From NCBI GenBank assembly GCA_951217055.1, contig OX578280.1:558001-622000 (forward strand): a stretch of DNA of 64,000 nucleotides, in the 5' to 3' direction. The position numbers were made by a program, and so were the translations under genes. Under the pieces are notes generated by a model. That model ran no database searches. It had not been told where the DNA came from and was given only the letters and a program-made list of their open reading frames with translations. Numbering within the stretch: the first letter of the stretch is position 1; every line of letters starts with the position of its first letter. This stretch comes from Gerris lacustris (taxonomy: Eukaryota; Arthropoda; Insecta; Hemiptera; Gerridae). This document shows positions 57,641 to 64,000 of this stretch, in pieces.

Positions 57641-58165
57641 AAAAAAAAAAAATATTTCCCCCATCCTGCCTTGAATGAAAGTAAACAAATATTAACAAGG
57701 AGTAGAGTAGTAGGTCCCTGATGGTTCCATCCCCCGAGGTGCCACAATGTTTTTTATTAGTAATAACGAAAAGGTAAATCAAATTTTTCCTGGACATTTT
57801 CATGGCCCTATCATAAGGTATTAGCAGGAATTATTTCAAACTGTTAAGACTAGTGGTTATAAGGTGGTTCGAGGAGGGGGAGACATTTTTTGGGGTTGAA
57901 ATTTCGGCACTAAAAACGCAATATTGGCGTTAAAAAGCACAATACTCATAAAATATTACAAATGCTTCTCATCTACTCAGGAGCTTTTACTTGATACCCC
58001 TATCGAAAATTTTAAAAAAATAAAAAGTTGACCTTAGCACATTTTTGCATATTGCACATGCGCAGTTTAACATCTCTAAATTTGTCCTATGTATGGATCG
58101 AAAAATCACACCAGTATTTCAAATTTTAACTTCTAGTTTGATCGGTTCGGGGGATATGAGCCGAA
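57640..58165 (+). mobile_element. Dispersed repeat G, copy leading into the 46-bp array
   Basis: Shares with 29275-29760 the order poly-A, CCATCCTGCC, TATCATAAGGTATTAGCA, CATAAAAT, AGCACATTTTTG and CACATGCGCA. The 3' part (GATCGAAAAATCACACCAG, TTCGGGGGATATGAGCCG, AGTACGACGGAC) matches 20850-20990 in reverse. Confidence 0.6.
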
Positions 58166-58764
58166 GTACGACGGACGTACACACATCACCCTCTGCAAGG
58201 GTTTCGAGAGTACGACGGACGGACAGACACATCACCCTCTGCAAGGGTTTCGAGAGTACGACGGACGGACAGACACATCACCCTCTGCAAGGGTTTCGAG
58301 AGTACGACGGACGGACAGACACATCACCCTCTGCAAGGGTTTCGAGAGTACGACAGACGGACAGACACATCACCCTCTGCAAGGGTTTCGAGAGTACGAC
58401 GGACGGACAGACACATCACCCTCTGCAAGGGTTTCGAGAGTACGACAGACGGACAGACACATCACCCTCTGCAAGGGTTTCGAGAGTACGACAGACGGAC
58501 AGACACATCACCCTCTGCAAGGGTTTCGAGAGTACGACAGACGGACAGACACATCACCCTCTGCAAGGGTTTCGAGAGTACGACAGACGGACAGACACAT
58601 CACCCTCTGCAAGGGTTTCGAGAGTACGACAGACGGACAGACACATCACCCTCTGCAAGGGTTTCGAGAGTACGACAGACGGACAGACACATCACCCTCT
58701 GCAAGGGTTTCGAGAGTACGACAGACGGACAGACACATCACCCTCTGCAAGGGTTTCGAGAGTA
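58166..58764 (+). repeat. 46-bp minisatellite, about 13 copies
   Basis: The unit is GTACGACGGACGGACAGACA, CATCACCCTCTGCAAGGG, TTTCGAGA. A CGACGG/CGACAG variant distinguishes earlier from later units. It is contiguous with the 3' end of repeat G. It also reads as an open frame across the array, but 46 is not divisible by three, so the peptide cycles through all three frames. Confidence 0.95.
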
Positions 58765-58797
58765 CTCATTCCAAGATGGCAAGCATCTTGGAATGAG
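58765..58797. repeat. Perfect hairpin closing the 46-bp array
   Basis: CTCATTCCAAGATG, 5-base loop GCAAG, CATCTTGGAATGAG. The last array unit is cut off exactly where the hairpin begins. Confidence 0.9.
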
Positions 58798-58875
58798 ATG
58801 CTTAAAACCTGTGGTAAATATAACATAATAATAATATATTTCCACCATACAAAAAAAAAAAAATAAAAAATAATA

Positions 58876-58998
58876 CAGTCATGACGATGTGGTAAATATA
58901 ACATAGTCATGACGATGTGGTAAATATATAACATAGTCATGACGATGTGATAAATATAATATAGTCATGACGATGTGGTAAATATAACATAGTCAGGA
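58876..58998 (+). repeat. 30-bp tandem repeat, 4 copies
   Basis: The unit is ATAGTCATGACGATGTGGTA, AATATAACAT, with small length changes. Confidence 0.9.
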
Positions 58999-59182
58999 CG
59001 ATGTTGTCTATGACTCAATCAACACAGCAGCTGTATAGATTCAACCCTTGTTTCTATCCTCACATGAATAAATCGTACATAGTACACAGAGCTGCAACAT
59101 AATCCATTTCTAGTATCCATCTATAGTATTTTTATAATCTGTTCTGGAGATACATTTGCTTGTAGTAGTTTATCCGTCTTGT

Positions 59183-59312
59183 TTACAAGGGCACACGTAA
59201 CAGCACACGTAATGTTTACAAGGGCACACGTAACAGCACTCATAATGTTTACAAGGGCACACGTAACAGCACACATAATGTTTACAAGGGCACACGTAAA
59301 GCAGCACACATA
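59183..59312. repeat. 33-bp tandem repeat, 4 copies
   Basis: The unit is GTTTACAAGGGCACACGTAA, CAGCACACATAAT. The minus frame 59121-59324 is its translation. Confidence 0.92.
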
Positions 59313-59314
59313 AT

Positions 59315-60088
59315 GTTTTCGCAACTGACTTTTTTCGGGGTTAAATAAAAGAATAATTTAACAAGTATTCATTAAATATGGATTTATTTTAAATGATTTT
59401 TTTCTCAGTTCTAATTAAAGATTACTTTATAGCGAGGTAAAAGAAGGAGAACGGAAGCACTTGAATATAATATCATGTTGAAGATAATAAGAGTTTTTTT
59501 ATGCATTTTATTTATAAGATTGCATTTTAAGCGACGCGACGCTAGAAGATTCCAGAAAACTGGTTTTCTTTCCAAGCTGACGTTAAGGTATTCTGCATTC
59601 CTTCACTAAGTTGTTCCACCGACGTGAGTCTGAGATGCGGCTGTAGAGAGACCTGGCCATCACTAAACAACACCGGATAACAAAGTTCCGCTTCATAACG
59701 ACACTGAGCACGTGTTTACCTCACAATACATGCTCCAATCCGCAAGCACTGATGACTTGTAATATAACTATACAAGTGAACCGAGTAAACATTTATATTT
59801 ATGTAATAATAATGTCTCCTGTGTAAAACATAAATAGTTGGAACCACGGGTCGTGTGCGAGAGACTTGGTCCGAACATTATGAGAGAGAGCTTGTATCAA
59901 ATATATAATACCTTGCCATTACCAACCGTGATAATACAAGATGGGATGCGAGGCACTCAGTCGTACTTTCTAATCACCGTATTTTCATCGAGAGTCCCCG
60001 TCGCAGTTATTTGGATTATCTGGGAAAATGTCGGGTTCCGAACTCAGCCGAGAAGACGCGAGTCATTCTCATCATGATCTGTAAGGGC
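59315..60088. other. No recognised feature
   Basis: The frame 59838-60077 is unrecognised. AAGCGACGCGACGC at 59530 echoes the 38.3-kb duplication. Confidence 0.4.
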
Positions 60089-60091
60089 TTA

Positions 60092-60856
60092 AGCCCGCTC
60101 CACACTCTCGGCGAGAGGTCTCGACGAGACTATCGCCGAGAACTCTCGCCAAGTTAACGAGTTAAGAGGGTACCCTCCACATTCTCACCCTCTCGCCGTT
60201 CCCAGTTGTGAAGTCGCGTTCGCCGAGGATGGATCTTGTCGATGTTTCAATTGCTTGTGCACTTGCTTATTTATAATTATGTGCTTGTATGTGACAAAAA
60301 AAAAGTTAGAAAAGTGTGGAAAACCACGATACATCGTAACCGATCCGGTCACTTCAGAGGCGTTTATTCTCCTCCTGTGGCTCTGGAACGTTGCCATCAA
60401 TGAATCTTTCTTCTTTTTCAAATCAGTGACAGGCCCGTTAAGCATTTCACTTATACGGACCCAAGCATCGTGGACTTTATTCCGATCTTTGTGGTTGGGA
60501 TGTTCGTATCCCAAAGAACGGGCTCACTTTGGTACATCTCAATGAACTCCACCTCCAGCTCGTTGTTCCAAGTAGTCATATTTTAAAAAAAGTTACCGTA
60601 TAAAAAAAATAAATAAAAAATAAGCACATATAAAAACAACCGACCGCTATGAGAGTAAACTAGCAACTGGAACTGACGAATAACTAGAGGGTGGAGGGGT
60701 TGAATGAAGACGAGACGACCCCCACCGAGAGCCCTTTGACTCGTGTCAAAATACCCACTCCGAGCGGAGACATAGCAAGGCGAGGCGAGACTAACCGAGG
60801 CGAGGCGAGATCACCCTCTACACTCTCGTGCTCGCCACGAGAGTGTGGAGCGGGCT
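60092..60856. mobile_element. PIF/Harbinger-type element with TTA target duplication
   Basis: The left end is AGCCCGCTCCACACTCTCG; the right end reverse-complemented is AGCCCGCTCCACACTCTCG, identical over 19 bases. TTA flanks both sides (60089-60091, 60857-60859). Subterminal regions hold several GGCGAGAG/CTCTCGCC motifs. It is 765 bp, so no room for a transposase, but the interior encodes a broken MADF-domain protein, the usual DNA-binding partner gene of such elements. Confidence 0.88.
60298..60579 (-). pseudogene. MADF-domain protein remnant, frameshifted
   Basis: From ATG at 60579 the frame reads MTTWNNELEVEFIEMYQSE then PVLWDT. The homologous frame then shifts by one base near 60513-60520 and continues EHPNHKDRNKVHDAWVRIS, EMLNGPVTDLKKKKDSLMAT, FQSHRRRI, VYRGFPHF-like. 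The order (FI-x-x-Y-x-x-x-P-x-LWD, HP-x-x-KDR-x-K, AW-x-x-I, LKKKKDSLMATF) is that of MADF domains, found in DNA-binding proteins encoded by Harbinger-type transposons and in host regulators. With the frameshift and the surrounding TIR element I read it as a decayed transposon accessory gene. Confidence 0.72.
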
Positions 60857-60859
60857 TTA

Positions 60860-61125
60860 GAAACATCTGGGACTCGGTGTGTTGGTAACGTCTAAATATC
60901 AGTCTCCGGGGTGTGCAAACCTCACTACAAATATATCAGTTTCACCAGACCCAACTATTAAGCACTTTAAAAGAAATTCTGTGAAAAACTTTGTCTTCTA
61001 TTTTAACTTTTTTATCTATTTTATAATTAGTTTAACAAATTTTTATCACTCAATCATTGATTTTTTAAAGTTAGATATTTAAACGATGTGATCTTTTAAA
61101 TACTTATTATTCAAAACAATTAAAA
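60860..61125. other. No recognised feature
   Basis: AT-rich; the frame 60879-61082 is unrecognised. Confidence 0.4.
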
Positions 61126-61129
61126 TTGC

Positions 61130-61725
61130 AATAAAAATAGTTATTTATGTAACTAAGCAGCAAAATGGAATTTTGCTGACAAGTCTTTTAAGTTTTAGTT
61201 CCGAGCCGAAGGTGAGGATAGGCTAGAAAAATTTACTGCAGAGGCGAAGCCGAGATAGGAAAATGTTAATTACCTGCAGGTAATCTTTAAACGAGTCAGG
61301 AATGTTTCTTTTTCGTTGGGAACGTGTTTTTTGACATGTTACAAAAGAAGTCAAGAAAAATGACATTGTGCAGATTGAAAACAGTACAACAATGCTTAAT
61401 TTTGCTGCTGTGAGTAGAAAGATAAAAACCAATTAGGTGGTTTGAAAATTACAATTTTAATTATTGCTGCCTATAGAAAATAGTTATTTATGTCACTAGT
61501 CAGCACAATGGAATTTTGCTGACAAGTATTTTAAGTTTTAGTTCCAAGCCGAAGGCGAGGATAGGCTAAACAAATTTACTGCAGAGGCGAAGCCGAGGCA
61601 GGAAAATTACATGTTGACTGACGAGGCGAAGCCGAGGCAGGCAAATGTTAATTACCTGCTAAGGTGTAACCGATGCAGGTAATCTTTAAACGAGTCAGGA
61701 ATGTTTCCTTTGTTGCATAGTTACA
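61130..61725 (+). mobile_element. Dispersed repeat H, two tandem-like copies
   Basis: 61138-61310 and 61478-61705 share ATAGTTATTTATG, AATGGAATTTTGCTGACAAG, TTTAAGTTTTAGTTCC, GCCGAAGG-GAGGATAGGCTA and AATTTACTGCAGAGGCGAAG, and end AATCTTTAAACGAGTCAGGA. Between them 61345-61425 (AAGAAAAATGACATT, GAAAACAGTACAACAATGCT, TAATTTTGCTGC) recurs at 62712-62780. Confidence 0.72.
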
Positions 61726-61915
61726 TACAATATTTTATCTATTAACGGCAGAAAAATTACACTAATTATTATATTCCCTTTTTAATATATGCATAAAAGA
61801 TTAAAAGAAATAAAATTTGTAATAAAACGAAAGTTTGAGTCATCAAGAAATCAAAACAATTCAGGGTTGACACTTTTTTTTACTAACATCTGTTTTTTAT
61901 CTCAATTTTTATTTT

Positions 61916-62047
61916 AAATCAAATTATAATTATTATTAACTACGGGAAACTGACAGAGAAAAATAGACTCCAGCGCGGGGATCCCTGCGTTGGAGTCTAT
62001 TTTTCTCTGTCTGTTTCCCGTAGTTAATAATAATTATAATTTGATTT
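61916..62047. repeat. Near-perfect inverted repeat, 60-bp arms
   Basis: The left arm includes AATTATTATTAACTACGGGA and AAAAATAGACTCCAGCGC. The right arm is its reverse complement with two mismatches and a 10-base spacer. The right arm plus flank (to about 62110) repeats at 62335-62460 after the tRNA-like SINE head, so this is two SINE tails in opposite orientation. Confidence 0.86.
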
Positions 62048-62271
62048 AAATTAAAATTTAATCGTTCTGTAGTATGAATACTACCAAAATCGTAAAATAT
62101 GAATTTCTAATTGATTGTACTAGGTACAGGTACTAATTGGGTACTTTATAATTATAAGCGTTATTTCTCAGTCTAGTTCTTTGTCATTAATGTTGACTTC
62201 TCAGACTTGGGAAAAATTGAAAGCTTTAAATTCGGGTCAAGGTATCATTAAAGTCAGAGAAATTCATTCTC

Positions 62272-62460
62272 CTGGGTAGCTTAGTTGGTTAGAGCGCTAT
62301 ACTGGAAATATAGAGGCCGGTGGTTCATATCCCCGCGCTGGAGTCTATTTTTCTCTGTCTGTTTTCCGTAGTTAATAATAATTATAATTTGATTTAAATT
62401 AAAATTTAATCGTTCTGTAGTATGAATACTACCAAAATCGTAAAATATGAATCTCAATTT
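62272..62460 (+). mobile_element. tRNA-derived SINE (Ser-GGA-like head)
   Basis: CTGGGTAGCTTAGTTGGTTA, GAGC is a clear D-arm/A box. CTATA-CTGGAAA-TATAG is a perfect anticodon stem-loop with GGA in the anticodon position. GGTGGTTCATATCCCC is a degraded T arm (B box). Acceptor and T stems pair poorly, so it is not a working tRNA. The tail (TGGAGTCTATTTTTCTCTG, then AATAATAATTATAATTTGAT) is the sequence repeated in both orientations at 61916-62110. Confidence 0.72.
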
Positions 62461-62699
62461 TTAGTGATTTTTTAAAAATAATCATTGTAAAATAGTAAAA
62501 TTTGTTTGTCACTATAATTATTTAAGTTATTTTCAAAAAAGATATAACTATTTAGCAGAATATTACGCTTAAATATATAAAAATAAATAATGTGGTAGTG
62601 TTTATAACCTGCGATGAAGTAACCTTTTTTTAGTAAAATTTTCTTACAATGTGACAGCCTGTTTTTATTTTGCTGACACTTTGATATTTTGCTGACACT

Positions 62700-62785
62700 T
62701 TATTAAAAAAAATCAAGAAAAATGGCATTTTGCAGACTGAAAACAGTACAACAATGCTTAATTTTGCTGCCGTGAGTAGATAAAA
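62700..62785 (+). repeat. Repeat H fragment
   Basis: TCAAGAAAAATGGCATTTTG, GAAAACAGTACAACAATGCT, TAATTTTGCTGCCGTGAGTA matches 61345-61425. Confidence 0.7.
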
Positions 62786-62789
62786 TATA

Positions 62790-63135
62790 TGAAATGAGAT
62801 ATTGTTGATATTACTAAGTAAAAATATGTTGGCCGCTTGAGGATTTTATCCTGGTGTTGAAATGATTATTTATCGGCTATAAACCTAGCTGTTAATTGAT
62901 GTCATTGCTATTATAAAAGGTGACAAGCTTTTAAATTTACTAAATAATTGAAGACTTTGATATGACCAGGAAATCAATTCCTAATTAAACCCCATTTCTT
63001 ATTCAACAATTACATTTTACAACAGAAGCCTTGTTTGATCCTGTGAACAGGAAAAGCTCCCGAAACATTTTGTATTTTTTAACTCGCCATTAAAGTCTTT
63101 AGACCAGCCTAAACAAGGGTTGCGATTTCAGGTGC
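62790..63135. other. No recognised feature
   Basis: AT-rich. CCCGAAACATTTTG near 63059 follows an imperfect stem and is a weak relative of the GAAAC motifs. Confidence 0.35.
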
Positions 63136-63138
63136 CAA

Positions 63139-63282
63139 CCGACCTATATAACAATATACAACTACGTAATAATATTGGAACCGACCTATATAACAATATA
63201 CAACTACGTAATAATATTGGAACCGACCTATATAACAATATACAACTACGTAATAATATTGGAACCGACCTATATAACAATA
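63139..63282 (+). repeat. 42-bp tandem repeat, 3.5 copies
   Basis: The unit is ACCGACCTATATAACAATAT, ACAACTACGTAATAATATTG, GA. Frames 63109-63366, 63128-63361 and 63175-63387 are its translations. Confidence 0.94.
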
Positions 63283-63289
63283 TGTAATT

Positions 63290-64000
63290 GGTTTGAATGT
63301 AGGTTGAGCGGTAGAAGACTGTGTCCAGAACAACATGCTCAGTGCTCTTGCTTGTCGGCACCTCAATGCAACAACATATTACGGTGATTTCATCATCTTA
63401 TATAAATATCTTCTCACAATGCCAACGAGGGTTTTGTTGGGACATTACGTCCGACCCTCGGAACGTTCCAACACAAGGAGGCTGTTTACGTTCACTCTGG
63501 TGAGAACTAACGTAGGCCTGCTCACACATTCTAATTCCAACCCGACTCAACAGTTGAGTTTGCATAACGACTCTTCCTGCTCTTGTATCTGATACTAAGT
63601 CATTCCCATTAAGTAGTTAGTAGTTGGATTCTTGTAACAACAACAACTTGTTGCTGTAGTTCGTGCCGGATCTTATTTTTATAACGGAGAGGGAACTTTA
63701 CTCTGATGTAGACTCTCTCGCTCCCGCAAGGTAAAAGAAATACTCAGTAGGGGACCACGTAAGTCACAAGTCGGACTTTTTCTCTTTTGCTTCCGAGCTT
63801 ACCGAAGGTAACGGAAGCATTGTGTTCACTTTTGAGAACGAAAAACTTTTATGCATCCGATTTTAAAAATTCCAAGACAGAAATCCGTTTCAGACATCAG
63901 GGAACATTTTTGGTCTCGTGTCTGTCTGTCTGTCGGTCTGTGTGTCCGCGAATTATGAAACGTGTGACGATAACTTGAGTAAATGTCGACCGATTTTGAT
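63290..64000. other. No gene; start of a dispersed repeat at the right edge
   Basis: 63918-64000 (GTGTCTGTCTGTCTGTC, then AACTTGAGTAAATGTCGACC) has the GTCTGTC run and ACTCAAGTTATCGTC-like words of repeat B in reverse and probably continues beyond the window. The short frames are unrecognised. Confidence 0.4.

Noticed and set aside
60255..60545. Plus-strand frame opposite the MADF remnant
   Set aside because: The MADF-like signature is on the minus strand; this frame is its shadow.
62272..62345. Functional tRNA-Ser
   Set aside because: Good D arm and anticodon stem, but acceptor and T stems do not pair well, and its 3' side continues into a repeated tail, as in a SINE.

Overview
The window looks like intergenic and intronic DNA of a repeat-rich animal, most likely an insect or other arthropod. 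It is AT-rich overall, has spliceosomal GT/AG junctions, many non-autonomous DNA transposons, tRNA-derived SINE pieces and very abundant mini- and microsatellites. There are no operons, bacterial-type genes, rRNA genes, CRISPR arrays or intact transposase/reverse transcriptase genes. I cannot name the species or the order from the sequence alone.

The only host gene I can support is a piece of an FBXL7-like gene (F-box/leucine-rich-repeat protein 7, substrate receptor of an SCF ubiquitin ligase) on the minus strand. Two consecutive internal exons are visible: 4461-4828 (linker plus F-box) and 4115-4344 (start of the leucine-rich repeats), separated by a 116-bp intron with phase-compatible splice sites. 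The remaining LRR exons would lie left of the window. The upstream exon(s) lie to the right, so much of the remaining DNA could be a long 5' intron of this gene, but I found no convincing further exon.

Layout: 1-5.7 kb holds dispersed repeats, the two exons and a CpG-rich island. At 5.7-17.5 kb there are CpG-rich islands, an inverted-repeat element carrying a 48-bp minisatellite, a hAT-like element, a foldback element and a second copy of repeat B. At 17.5-29.8 kb there are dispersed repeats C, D, G and H, hairpins, the 15-bp minisatellite (2 kb, with a 683-bp higher-order repeat) and a 23-bp AT-rich array. At 29.8-45 kb there is a hAT element with a perfect 8-bp target duplication, a second copy of repeat A, a Harbinger-like MITE with a nested SINE, and another hAT element. 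At 45-59.4 kb there are the 10-bp, 14-bp, 38-bp, 30-bp, 45-bp and 46-bp arrays plus a long-TIR MITE. At 59.4-64 kb there is a Harbinger-type element with a broken MADF-domain gene, repeat H copies and a tRNA-like SINE.

The points most worth a second look are: (1) several CpG-rich islands whose composition looks like ordinary DNA read backwards without complementing; (2) a perfect palindrome in two copies of repeat A in which paired bases changed together; (3) four DNA-transposon derivatives with exact target-site duplications that can be classified by hand; (4) minisatellites that appear to have grown out of transposon sequence; and (5) a recurrent CTGANGA-stem-GAAAC motif resembling part of a hammerhead ribozyme core. 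Tandem arrays add up to roughly 9 kb of the window, and most long open reading frames are only translations of these arrays.
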